Source of the DNA: Sinohyriopsis cumingii
Lineage: Eukaryota > Mollusca > Bivalvia > Unionida > Unionidae
Assembly: GCA_028554795.2 (NCBI GenBank)
Contig: CM068828.1
Span: 11,490,314 to 11,554,313, forward strand
DNA: 64,000 nucleotides
Reading direction: 5' to 3'
Shown: positions 20,664 to 32,571 of the stretch, piece by piece
Layout: each line of letters opens with the position of its first letter
Numbering within the stretch: the first letter of the stretch is position 1
Notes under the pieces: generated by a model
Database searches by the model: none
Seen by the model: the letters and a program-made list of their open reading frames with translations, nothing else
What the model was told of the DNA's origin: nothing
Program-made: the position numbers and the translations under genes

Positions 20664-21614
20664 TAATTATTTCGTTAACATTATTAAATAATTAAGTCGG
20701 CGAGTTTTTTTTACCAGTATATATTCAAATATATACCTATTTTTGTGATATTTTCACAAAACGTACAAGAATTAATCAGGAAAAGGAACGAAGTAAAGAT
20801 AAAACATATTATGACATAATGAAGACAGTTTAATAATATTTTGATAATACAGAATTTAAAACTGTGGGAAATAGAAATCATTCCTTGAATTACTGCATCT
20901 GGATGAAACACGATCTAATCAGATGACATAAAACGGATTAAATTTAACAGTAATCAAAGGCTTGGGTACACAATTCACAAGGATAGTATAAATAGTTGAT
21001 TAAAACCTGTATGATATATTTTTATTGGTAATGGCTACAAACAAACATCGAATTATATGCATTTTCTAAGTCTTCATAACAATCACATAAAGAAAGGAAG
21101 GTAAGTGGATAAACCTAAATACTTGTGCAAATAAATGAAATTTACAGTCCATGTGGAGTCTCCATGGTATCGAGCGCCGGGTGATATCAGCACAGTAATG
21201 GCAGTATGTCCCTTGATGGGAATATGGCCGAGCACGTTAAAACTAGAACTGAAAGATCTATACAGCCAACACTATTTGCTATTCAACTTCGATCCATCTC
21301 AGTTACTTTTCCCAAAATTTCTTACACTTACTGCCGATTTCTATCCACTGCATAACCAGCGGAGATTTTGGGTTACTTTTTGTAATTGTTATAATGTTAA
21401 GAAAAACCTTACCAAGATTCAAAGCAGTACAGGAATAGAATACTTTAGAAAAGTACCAAAGAGGGAAATATTGGATGAAACGTAATCTCAAACCAAATGA
21501 AATTTTTTTCTATTCCTTAATGTTTATAGTTAGATACAGACTTGAAGGACTATGCTAAGAATAAACCAACAGGAAATTCTTTTGAATGGTGTCTCGATTA
21601 CTTCGACTGTATAT
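20664..21614. other. Non-coding stretch
   Basis: No supported gene. It holds the second dispersed-repeat copy (20989-21098). A 116-codon open frame at 21135-21485 has no recognisable similarity and no supporting features. Confidence 0.45.
20989..21098 (+). repeat. Dispersed repeat, copy 2
   Basis: Direct, diverged match to 17819-17931. Confidence 0.6.
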
Positions 21615-21747
21615 TACATAATCCAAACACTTGGCATAGCCAGTATAGTACATAATCCAAAAACTTGGCATAGCCAGTATAGTACATAATCCATGCATTG
21701 GTATAGCCAGTATAGAACATAATCCAAGCACTTGGCATAGCCATTAT
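21615..21747. repeat. ~34-bp minisatellite, left block
   Basis: About four units resembling CATAATCCAAACACTTGGCA followed by TAGCCAGTATAGTA. The same unit recurs at 25119-25350. The block stops exactly at the left edge of MITE copy 1. Confidence 0.85.
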
Positions 21748-22212
21748 GGTATCACGGTACCAATTGTTTCTCCATATACCTCAATGCTAATGTTCTGTGA
21801 AAAAAATATACTTTCTGTCCTACTTGGGCATGCATGTCACACACTGCCATATAGAACAATGCGAGATTGTCAATTTGACAATGACATAACCAGGTACTCC
21901 ATTGCATTTAAGAGAGATAACTCTACTGGAACTAGACAGTGGTTAGAGTTATCTAGTCACAACAAGCACATTTTCAGCCATGTGTACCATATTTTAAAAA
22001 AATCATAAAAAATACAAAATATGATCTAGATAGAAATTAACACAAACTCACATGTTGCCAAGAGGATCAACATTTTTTTTAAGCCAAACAGAAAGTACAA
22101 CTCTTACATAATGCACCAATCACAGCTAGAGTTGTTCTTTAATTCTGAATACAATGTTCCATATACCTTAAGCTCCGCCCACCTGGACTTGCGCAATTGG
22201 TACCGTTATACC
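21748..22212 (+). mobile_element. 465-bp MITE with 19-bp TIRs, copy 1
   Basis: Ends GGTATCACGGTACCAATTG and CAATTGGTACCGTTATACC are inverted repeats matching at 18 of 19 positions. Flanking trinucleotides are TAT and TAT. A nearly identical copy lies at 24655-25118. The internal open frame is common to both copies and too short for a transposase, so this is a non-autonomous DNA transposon. A 3-bp duplication would fit PIF/Harbinger-type elements; assignment is tentative. Confidence 0.88.
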
Positions 22213-22215
22213 TAT

Positions 22216-24651
22216 AGCAAACCTTAATTTTTCCAATAATCTGTGAAATAGTTCTGGACTGTATAAGTAACAAATATACTTAGTCTCACTTGTGAAAAAC
22301 AATTTGATGAGGTACTAGCCTATGTCTTATATGAATGTGTATAGAAATGTCATTGAGCTGTTTGAACTATTGTTTTCATACTTTTGCTTCACCATCAAAA
22401 TCATCTTTTGAAATAAAATGAATTCTTTCAACTATGAGTTGTATCTTATTCATATCAGCACTTATTGAACTTCACATAGGTGATATGGGATAAATCAGAT
22501 TATGTCATATTATGTAATAACTATGTCAAAGGTCAATGTACCAAATAGTATGTACCTGTCCTACTTCAAAATGTACAATTCACCTAAAAGAAAGGAATTT
22601 ATATTTGTTTGGTAGGTGCAGAACTTAACATCAGAGACCGGTGGACATGACCCAATCTTATTATAAAGTATAAGCTTTGACCACTTTACACTATCTGCAG
22701 ATACAAGAGGTCACTAACCACCAGTCCTCACACAAAGGTCCACCTACCCATCCTCATTGTAACACAAATAGTAAGCTTTCCTCCTTTGTAATGTGAATAA
22801 AATTGTTTCAATAAGCCAATCAGTCACCAGATATAGTAAATCACAGCTTATAAGTGGTTATGTTGGATTGGGGGGTGAAATTAGGGGAATAAAATACAGA
22901 AAAATGCCAAATATAAACACTAAGTATAGCACATCAAATGGAGTTAAAAACAGGAGGAATGTGTTTATCTAAAAGGGAGAGGTAGCTTATGATAAAGGAA
23001 TTAAAGGAGGCAAAATCAGCAATGCGAGAAATGAGAAGTGAAAGTTTGATGACCTTACCTTGGACAAATATATGGGGCAGGGCCCAACAGGTCCAAGGAC
23101 AGCCCAAAGGCAACTGTGCTATAACATCCCTTACAGGTACCCAAATTTCAAGTGAAGTTGTGTTCATTTCCATCTAATATAAAAGGGGGAATAATTTAGA
23201 TAATATAGATACATATAAAGTATATTTCTTCTACATAAGAATTTAATAATAATTGGCATAAGATGGAGATAAACTTATCTCAGATCCAAGCAGAACGTAC
23301 CTTGTCAGTTTTTAAACTTGTAAACTTTACTGTGAGAAATTATTAAATTGCTTCTACTTACATTTGCATCAAGATTGAGGGCTAATATAATACTTCACAA
23401 ATCTTCTCTTTATTTTCATAACCAGTCACTGAAAATGTGAGATTGTATTTCCTTGAAATGTTATGACTGGTGTAAGGGAGATAACTGAATGATATACATA
23501 AGGTGTGGTAACCTCTAATACAGTATCCATGTAATATAGATGAGTTCATCAACAACCTGTATTAACTTCATTGCAATTAAATTATCTCAAAATACATTAC
23601 TGATAAAGTGAGAATCTAACATTTAGACTCCTATATTTAGTGGAGACCTCAAGAGTCATGTAATTTTAATTTCTAAGATGACGCAGCTCTTTCATATCAC
23701 ATAGTTCATATTTTCTACAATGCCGGCATGTAGAGTGCAGCCTTCCATAACCATGCAGATATCATCTCATGCCAATTTGGATTCTTGCGATGGGATGCAA
23801 AGTTTCAAGAACAGTGTGGATTTGAATGGAATGAATACGCACTGTGTGACTAAAATGGTTATCATTCTGTAATGTTGGACCAAACATGGAAATTCCACAA
23901 GAGCAGCTTGACAGAAAGAAATAGGATTAAGTGAAAGTCAATAGTAGATTATAATTGGGCTTATACAAGTGCCAATGGGAAATGATGACTTAAGGAAACT
24001 GTTCTTGTTTGTTGGTATTCACTGCTACTTCAACAAAAGGGAATGCAAGAGAACTGAACTAACTACATGAAGAATTTCAAAGCAGGAAAGTGTAAAAAAA
24101 AAAAAAGGACAATTAGAGCAGGACGATTCAAATCAAAGTGTGAAGGAATACCATATCCTTAATAAATTACCTAAAAATTACTCATGCCAGAACATCCCAC
24201 ATGGTACAAGTGATCACTCTACAAGTGTACTTAGAGTGTTCTCTATCCTGGTTTATGGCATGCCTTACAAGAACAAGATAGCTGTTTTTGTACACATGAT
24301 TTTTCATCTTTTGCAGGTAAAATAGCCAATATTTGGCCAAAATCAACTATATTATGTTTCCATAACTTATTTTGTTGCATGCATTCCAATCTAGGAGGTA
24401 ACAGCACATACATAAAGGCATCAGGTAACACAAGTCTATATCTATCATAGCTATAGTTATCAAAAGTCCCCATCCAAAGCCAACCTGTGCTATTTTCTGA
24501 AGATTTCATACATTTTATTCTTAAAGAACTTTCAATATTTGACCAAAACTGTTCAGCACACATTTGTTTTCCTACATCAAACTAGTATAGTTCATAAATG
24601 CCGCCCACATGTATGCATTTCTATGGATACACTGTGAGGCTATTCTTTCCT
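22216..24651. other. Spacer between the two MITE copies; no gene seen
   Basis: About 2.4 kb of AT-rich sequence without recognisable coding sequence. Confidence 0.5.
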
Positions 24652-24654
24652 TTA

Positions 24655-25118
24655 GGTATCACGGTACCAATTGTTTCTCCATATACCTCAATGCTAATGT
24701 TCTGTGAAATAAATATACTTTCTGTCCTACTTGGGCATGCATGTCACACACTGCCATATAGAACAATGCGAGATTGTCAATTTGACAATGACATAACCAG
24801 GTACTCCATTGCATTTAAGAGAGATAACTCTACTGGAACTAGATAGTGGTTAGAGTTATCTAGTCACAACAAGCACATTTTCAGCCATGTGTACCATATT
24901 TTAAAAAATCATAAAAAATACAAAATATGATCTAGATAGAAATTAACACAAACTCACATGTTGCCAAGAGGCTCAACATTTTTTTTAAGCCAAACAGAAA
25001 GTACAACTCTTACATAATGCACCAATCACAGCTAGAGTTGTTCTTTAATTCTGAATACAATGTTCCATATACCTTAAGCTCCGCCCACCTGGACTTGCGC
25101 AATTGGTACCGTTATACC
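24655..25118 (+). mobile_element. 464-bp MITE with 19-bp TIRs, copy 2
   Basis: Nearly identical to copy 1, same orientation, with only a handful of differences. Flanked by TTA on both sides (24652-24654 and 25119-25121). The right flank passes directly into the minisatellite found to the left of copy 1. Confidence 0.9.
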
Positions 25119-25350
25119 TTATAGTACATCATCCAACAACATGGCATAGCGAGTATAGTACATAATCCAAACACTTGGCACAGCCAGTTACTACATAATC
25201 CAAACACTTGGCATAGCCAGTATAGTACATAATCCAAACAGTTGGCATAGCCGATATAGTACATAATCCAAACATTTGGTATAACCTGTATAATCCAGAC
25301 ACTTGGCATAGCCAGCTTAGTGACTAATCCAAGCACTTGGCATAGCCAGT
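25119..25350. repeat. ~34-bp minisatellite, right block
   Basis: Six to seven imperfect units with the core ACATAATCCAAACACTTGGC followed by ATAGCCAGTATAGT. Confidence 0.85.
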
Positions 25351-25519
25351 AAAGCCAGAAAAGTAGGTCGTTACAACCTCAATTTGATTTCAGTGGGTAT
25401 TAACATAAATAAATATAAATAACCAAAATGAATGTACACATGAAATTGCATGGCCATACATGCAGAAGTATATAGGAAACAGCTACAAGCAATAGTTTCT
25501 GCCAACTTTGCCAGAGCAA

Positions 25520-25523
<4 letters not shown>

Positions 25524-25565
<42 letters not shown>
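25524..25565. repeat. (GA)n microsatellite
   Basis: About 21 uninterrupted GA units. Confidence 0.95.
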
Positions 25566-25568
<3 letters not shown>

Positions 25569-25905
25569 TTATGGAGTAGATTTTCACTCATTTAACATAC
25601 TGAATGACCAAACGATTCCATTATACGAGAAATGAATTATTTTATCTATTGTTCTAAAAACTGGGTATCAGAGCTGCTCTAAAGAGAATACATTACCGTG
25701 CATTAAAACGATTTCATCCCATGGATAACAGCAGTCATAGTCTTCTATTAAAGCGAAAAGTTAACATGAAAGTATCTCGATGTCTGTCTTTTATACACAA
25801 TCAGGTGTTATGTGACCATATTTTACGCGAAGTCATGCTCTTTTTTCATACCGGGAAACGCCTACATACGTTTAAGCTTGTTCTGCTATCATTTTGAACA
25901 AATAG

Positions 25906-26234
25906 TGTGTGTGTGTGTGTGATTTGAATTTTTACCGTCGCTTTAACAATTTTTCAGTCATATCGCTACGATGTCTGCAGTGTGACAGTTTATAGTGATA
26001 TCTAGCACTGGGGCATCATGCAGCAGATAACGATGAATCATGTCTCACCCACTCACGTTATCCTGACACCAGCCTGACCAGTCCTAACACTAACCTCTTA
26101 ATGCTGAGCGCCTAGTGATGCAACTGTTAGTACCATTTTTATAAGTCGTTGGTATGACTCGGCCGGGGTTCTAACCAGCGACCTCCCGCACACGAGGCGG
26201 ACGCTCTAACCACTTAGGCGACCGGAGCGGTCTC
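25906..26234 (-). mobile_element. tRNA-headed SINE, family 1, copy 2
   Basis: Reverse-complement copy of the same family, head near 26230 (CGCCTAAGTGGTTAGAGCGT) and body blocks as in the other copies. The 12-bp duplication TTGAACAAATAG lies at 25894-25905 and 26235-26246. Its 3' end carries a (CA)n tail, seen as (GT)n on the plus strand. Confidence 0.92.
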
Positions 26235-26246
26235 TTGAACAAATAG

Positions 26247-27766
26247 AGAGATGACCTAGTTTGTATGCATCAACGCCGTGACTCACTAAGCCATATATTC
26301 CTCTCCCCAGCAAAGCACACTAAATCCACATGTTTCCATTTTTTGTGCAAGATGCATCTTTACTAGCCAAGGTTCCGATATGTTAACCTTGTCTACACCA
26401 AAGCGGATCGAGCAGATATTTCTGCGCTTCAGATCGATGGATTTCATTGGATGCGACATCAAGCCACCGCATCCAATCAAAATTAGGTTTTTCAAATTTA
26501 AACACTGTTCCTACATCATCGAGACAAGGGAACACATACAAAGAATGAACTCATAAATAAGCAAATACACTTCTAATGGCTTCTCTTTGGTACGTAGTCA
26601 TACTTTCAATGTTAAACTTTCAAAGTATCCTTTTCAAGTCAATTGTCTCCACCATTTCGGTCGATATACCATGCACCGCTGTTACACGCTATTGGTTAGA
26701 TGGCATTACATACTAAGGGAGGCAACTCACGAAATCGAAGAGATGTCGCTAGGACGAAGCACTAAATTATTTGCTTGATCAGCAAAGGTGTAGACGGTGT
26801 TAACATATAGGAAACTTGGCTAGCGAAAACAGGCAAGCAGAATTTAAGACAGGTTCTCAATATCACACACATACTGAATTTTTCTCTGTAGAAATGCATA
26901 GATTGACACATAGTAGGGTGCTTAACTCTGCACCTTGAATAATCAAGGTATAATGATACTCTAAAATGTAAAACATTTTACCAATGAATTTCTACTTGTA
27001 TTTATATATATCATACAAAGGTAAGGAAAAATAGGGTTATAATTGTTACATATACCATATAACGCTGGAATGCTATTGTACATACTAGTAGCATTTACAG
27101 GCCTTGTTTGATACATGATGCAATTCCGCATGAAAGTTTGTGTCAAGAGCTTAGGAGTGGGAGTGGGGCTCAGTTTTACTAACATCAAATTATAAATGAG
27201 CAAAAGATTTCGACATGTATGCAATGTAACAATATGGGAATATAAATTTCTTGGCAAGGGAAATAACCATATTCATCAAGAGGCAAACTTACTTCCCTTA
27301 TTAACACAATATGTTGTTACAGTCCATTATGAATATCTGACACATGAATTATATTCAGAAGTTGTACAATATGTAACTAGAATAGCCAATCACACAATAT
27401 AAATGAATGAGTATTACTGATTGGATTATTTTAGGTGTGTATAAGCTTCCCATCAGTAAGAGCACTCTCCCCTTGTCTCAATCTGGTTGTGAGCCTATTA
27501 GCCTACCAATCCCAGCGCTAATTTATATTTTACTTTCAATTTTACTTTCAATAACATTGCAAAATGAAAAAAAGTCATACCATTTTGTTAATGTATGTTC
27601 ATCTTCTCAAAGACAGGGATCCATTCCTCCTATGTCTATAGCTGAATGAAATATACTTTTAAAACACACAATATATACATACATACAAACAAACAGATAG
27701 ATGGACAAACATAATATGACATAATAGATACAAAGCCCTACATAAATGCATACATATGGAGTAAAG

Positions 27767-27767
<1 letters not shown>
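26247..27767. other. Non-coding stretch; no gene seen
   Basis: Several short open frames on both strands but none with recognisable features or consistent coding composition. Confidence 0.45.

Positions 27768-27859
<92 letters not shown>
27768..27859. repeat. (TA)n microsatellite
   Basis: About 90 bp of uninterrupted TA dinucleotides. Confidence 0.97.
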
Positions 27860-27861
<2 letters not shown>

Positions 27862-28003
27862 TTCATACAGATGTACATTAATGCATACATGCATATGTAC
27901 ACGAACGTACATACAGACATACATATCAACATACATTTCCACCAGGAAGCATTAGTGCAAAAAATGCTTTGGTATTTACTGTTACACTATGTGGGTCAAT
28001 AAT

Positions 28004-28513
28004 CATTCATCTGTGTCACAAAGAAGCTACATCCATTCATCCATTCACTTATTCATTCATCTGTATCACAAAGAAGGTACATCCATTCATCCATTCACTT
28101 ATTCATTCATCTGTATCACAAAGAAGCTACATCCATTCATCCATTCACTTATTCATTCATCTGTATCACAAAGAAGCTACATCCATTCATCCATTCACTT
28201 ATTCATTCATCTGTATCACAAAGAAGCTACATCCATTCATCCATTCACTTATTCATTCATCTGTATCACAAAGAAGCTACATCCATTCATCCATTCACTT
28301 ATTCATTCATCTGTATCACAAAGAAGCTACATCCATTCATCCATTCACTTATTCATGCATCTGTATCACAATGAAACTACATCCATTCATCCATTCACTT
28401 ATTCATACATCTGTATCACAAAGAAACTACATCCATTCATCCATTCACTTATTCATACATCTGTATCACAAAGAAACTACATCCATTCATCCATTCACTT
28501 ATTCATACATCTG
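28004..28513 (+). repeat. 50-bp minisatellite, ~10 units
   Basis: Head-to-tail 50-bp units containing CATTCATCTGTATCACAAAG followed by AAGCTACATCCATTCATCCA. The first seven are almost identical; the last three share AAACTAC and ATACATC variants. The long overlapping open frames here follow from the absence of stop codons in the unit and are not taken as coding. Confidence 0.95.
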
Positions 28514-28948
28514 TGGATCACTGCACCCATCTACATAAATTACATACATTGGACTGGTGAACTCTCACCACAAAAAACGCCAGCTAGTAGCATGCATTTC
28601 GATCACTGAAAACTGAACTTCTCTGGAAATTACTGAATTCACTGAGTTATGTTCTGCATGCCTTGCGACAAATTCATATTTTTTGTAACCAAAAAGACAG
28701 TGGAAACAAAACTGTTAAAAACTGATCGATAGATGCATTCAAACACTGAACAATTAGATGTCTGATTATTCAAAATTTTAAGTTAGGTGTAACTGTATTA
28801 ATTTTTATCGGCTGAAACATGTCTATTTACCTTGATTCAGTTAGATAATGATAATATCATCGAAAGCACATGTAACTGCCATTCACAATGTGCAACGTCT
28901 AAACAATGTTGGAATATATGAAACTATTTGTTCTAAAGTGATATATGT
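28514..28948. other. Downstream region of the STAND gene
   Basis: Sequence 3' of the stop codon at 28949 on the minus strand; no clear AATAAA placed with confidence and no other gene seen. Confidence 0.35.
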
Positions 28949-31900
28949 CTAGTGCAAAATGCAGTTTCCTTTTCTTTTCATGCCATTATTGTAAAAACAC
29001 TCACAAATATTTTCTCTCATATAAATGTATGCATAATAATGTGCTTTTCTAGCATCATCGGAATTAGGGTTCCAAGTATTGTAACTTTTCAAGTGTTCTA
29101 CTACTTTAAATACGACCTTATCTGATGTTTTCTTCACTATGTTAGGTAGATTCTCCATCGTTAAATGTAAACCTTCTTGGATCAATAGGTCATAAATGTC
29201 TTTCTTCCCACGAACAACGGCCTCCTCGAGGGCTTTAGAGGCCATGTGTGAATTTGCATTCCATTTCCCATTTCCTTTTAAATGTGCTATCACAGTAACA
29301 ATGACACTATATGTAGTTCTGACAACAACACCAGGTAAAATCTCCATAGGCAATGAGACTCCCTCAGCATCGATCAAAAACTTTATAAAATCATGCTTGT
29401 TATGTACAAACGCCTGCACCAATGCTTCACATGCATCTTCTCCATGGGGTTTCCACTTATTGTTCCTTTTTAGATGTTCTACAATTTTTATTATGACTCG
29501 GTCCGAAGCATGTCTCAGCAAGTCATGCAAATTCTTAATGGTAAATGGGACTCTTTCTTGGATCAACTGCTCACAAAGATCTCTTTTATCTCTCAAAAAG
29601 GCCAAATTCAAAGCTTCAGATGCACCATCTGACTGACTATTCCATTTGTTCATCTCCTTTAAATGATGCATCGTTTCAATAATAGCACTGTCCGATGCTA
29701 ACATTACTATTTTTGGAAAGTCTTCCATGGTTAAAGTAATTCCTTCATCAATTAGGAGTCCAGAGATGTCATACTTTTCTTGCACTATGGCTTCTCTCAA
29801 TGCCTCCGATGCATTGTGTGACAGACCAACCCATTCATTCATTTCCTTCAAACATTTTATTACATTGAAAATGGCATTAACTGATCGTGCTCTTCTTACA
29901 ATATTTGGTAAACTTTGCATAGTTAATCTGGCACCTTCCTGGACCAATGCATTGCAAACTTCACTCTTTTCTTGTACATGTGCCCACTCTAAAGCTTCAG
30001 ACACAAGGTATGATTGAGGTTCCCATTCATTATTGTCTTTTAAATGATGAACCACTTTTTTAATGACAGCGGAAGATACAGTCCTTACAACGACATTTGA
30101 TACATTCTCAAGCTGCAATGTTATTCCTTCTCGGATCAATCGATGACAAATGTCGTGTTTTTCCAGTACAAATGCCAATTCAAGTGCATGGGATACTCCT
30201 TCGGATTGGGGATCCCATCTCATATTTTTCTTCAAATCATGTATTGCCATATCAATTCCTTTATCTTGTGCTTCTCTTACTATATCAGGTAGATTCTGCA
30301 TCATTAGTGAAACGCCTTCATGAATTAAAAGGTCAAAAATGGCATGTTTCTGTCCAATAACGGCCTCTTTTAGAGCTTCAGAGGCACTATCTGCTTGTGA
30401 ATTCCATATACCTAGAGCTTTCAGATTTGTTATCAATTCATTGGTATACTCTGGGTCATGTTTAACAACAAATGATACATTCTTTAAAATTGGCATGATT
30501 CCTTTCTTGACCATGAGATGAAACAATTTCTTCTTTCGGTCATCATTGCACCCTGAAGAGAAGATTTCCATGGTTTGAGCTGCTTCAATTGACAGAGGGT
30601 CCCACACGTAATTGTCTTCCAAATGTCCAATTAGTCTTACAACAGCGTTATAGGAGCCACTCTTCACTAATTTTGGAAGCATGCTCATATGTATGGGGAC
30701 GCCTTCTTCAATGAGTGTGCTTGCTATGTCAAATTTTTCTTCCATGTAGGCAATACACAGGATGTCATTTAGTTTACTTCGGCAGACATGTTCCTCTTCA
30801 GACTCCTCATGTGGTTGCCAATTTCCAATTAACTTTAAATGCTGCAATATGTCCAAGAAGGCTCGACAATTGCCTTTTCTAACTACGGTTTCTAAACTGT
30901 TATGACCCAATAAAATTCCTTCCTTTACTAAACAGTCAATCACAGACTGGTTCCCTGTTATAAAGGCCCTGCACAGAGACTCTTCGATTAACTCATCCAA
31001 TAGATCAAAATTCCCACCCTCTTTCAGTTCTTCAATAATACATTGTATCTTTTCTGGCATGTCGTGTCTTACAGCGTTACATAGACAGACAGTGTTCAAT
31101 TGTGTATTTCTTTCCAGCAGTTTCTCTGCTATGTCGAAATGCCCATAATATATGGACAGCTCCAAAAGATTTTGCTTCTCATGACATTTCCAGCATGAAA
31201 ATATTTGTCCACAACTGCACGACAGGAAGTCAAGAAAATGTTCAAAAACTATGTCTGCTACTGTCGAATCTCTTTTCAAAACATACTGGAGAAAGTTTGA
31301 GCAATATCCATTTTGGCTTTTATTCGAAGTACTGGACAGTATACAGTCTTTTTTTCTTAAAAAACTTTTACTATACCTTGGGTCTCTTAAATGCTTTGAT
31401 AACAGAATAACGAATTGTCTATCCCTTATAAATGATGTATTTGCAACCCTCTCAAAATTATTTTTGGTAATAACTTCAGATATGATCCTCTCCGCAAGCA
31501 AATTATATAAAGAATCAGGAATATGGATTTGATTCCTTGATGAGCGACCATCTTCTCCAGTGCACAATCTCTGAAACAAAAAGTCTGAACTGCAATACTT
31601 AATAACTATGTCTTTAGCTTGCCTCCCAAGTACATTCCCAACTGCTTCGTGAATTGTAGTATGTGTAAACATGATATTTGGTCCTGATCTTGCTATGTAT
31701 GTACCTGAATAATTATGAATTTCTTTTTTAATGAGCTCTATAGGGGATGTACCTTCTGGAACACTTAGAGCACGAGCAATATCATTCAATTGTTTTTTTA
31801 TTGCCTCTGATATGGTGTCCATCAGTATCATTTCTTCAAGAAAATATCCATTGTTACAAAAAAGGAAAGCAAAGAGGAGTAACCTATGTCCAGTATACGC

Positions 31901-32571
31901 CTGTATGTTTCTTGTAAAGAATTCCTCTGGCTGTCTGAAAAATTCTGGTCCACTGGTAAATAGATTATCCTCCCCAGCAAAGAGACAGCAACATTGCGGA
32001 AAGCCAATTAGACCATCAAAATTTTTCACACATTTCAGTTTCATACCATCATTCATTTTCCTTGATTTGCTCCTCAATTCTTTTTCTAAAAAGTTCAGCT
32101 TCTCTGAGTAATCGAGGTTTTCAGATGACAAGGTTTGCACTTGGTCCGAATGAAAGAACTTAAACATCTCCAAGTTGGATAGTGCTTCAGAAAGTATACA
32201 TACTCTAGTAGTAATAATAACCTTAAGTTTTCCTGCATCAAGATGCCTCATAATGTCCTCTAAGAATGCAGACCATTCTTGAAGACGGTTATTATCCAGA
32301 TCAAAACGGCCAAAAATGTCCTCTATCATAACCAAATCTACCAAATCTACGTCAATTATCTTCCATTCAGATGGCAGCTTCAAAATAACTCGACGGCCAC
32401 ACTCTCCAAATTTATCCATGAGATGTAAGGCTGTTGTTGTTTTCCCCTCGCCTGGATTCCCCTGCAGGGTGACAAAATTATGAGTTTGAAGTTGACTTGT
32501 AGCTGCCGTCACTTGCTTTGTTATTATAAAATCCATCTTCATGAAGGAATCAAGAATATTTTCGGTTGATC
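28949..32571 (-). CDS. STAND NTPase with ankyrin-like repeats, exon 5 (last)
   Basis: This 3.6-kb exon carries most of a ~1,584-residue protein and is fully open. Acceptor TAATCTGTAG precedes 32571; the phase fits exon 4, whose single leftover G completes a Gly codon. Near residue 415 is a P-loop GNPGEGKTTT, then DLVDLVMIEDIFGR (Walker B) and KVIITTRVCIL (sensor), the layout of STAND NTPases (nSTAND3-like). A helical region and a Cys cluster (CSCGQIFSCWKCHEK) follow. The C-terminal ~650 residues are about ten tandem ~66-residue repeats with the pattern W(N/D/E)P.S..A.EAL..A, K.DI..LLI.EG and L.MENLPNIV, ankyrin-like. STAND proteins are switch-type receptors, often innate immune sensors; the ligand is unknown. 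The stop is TAG at 28949-28951. Confidence 0.9.

Noticed and set aside
21135-21485. 116-codon ORF
   Set aside because: No recognisable motif, no homologous copy in the window and no splice context.
21784-22008. ORF repeated in both MITE copies
   Set aside because: Identical because the MITE is duplicated; too short for a transposase and without motifs.
27738-27955. Tyr/Ile repeat ORFs at TA tracts
   Set aside because: Microsatellite translation.
27969-28609. Long overlapping plus-strand ORFs of 189 and 206 codons
   Set aside because: They arise from the stop-free 50-bp minisatellite in more than one frame.
29196-32111. Plus-strand ORFs opposite the STAND exon
   Set aside because: Antisense shadows of the large intact minus-strand reading frame.
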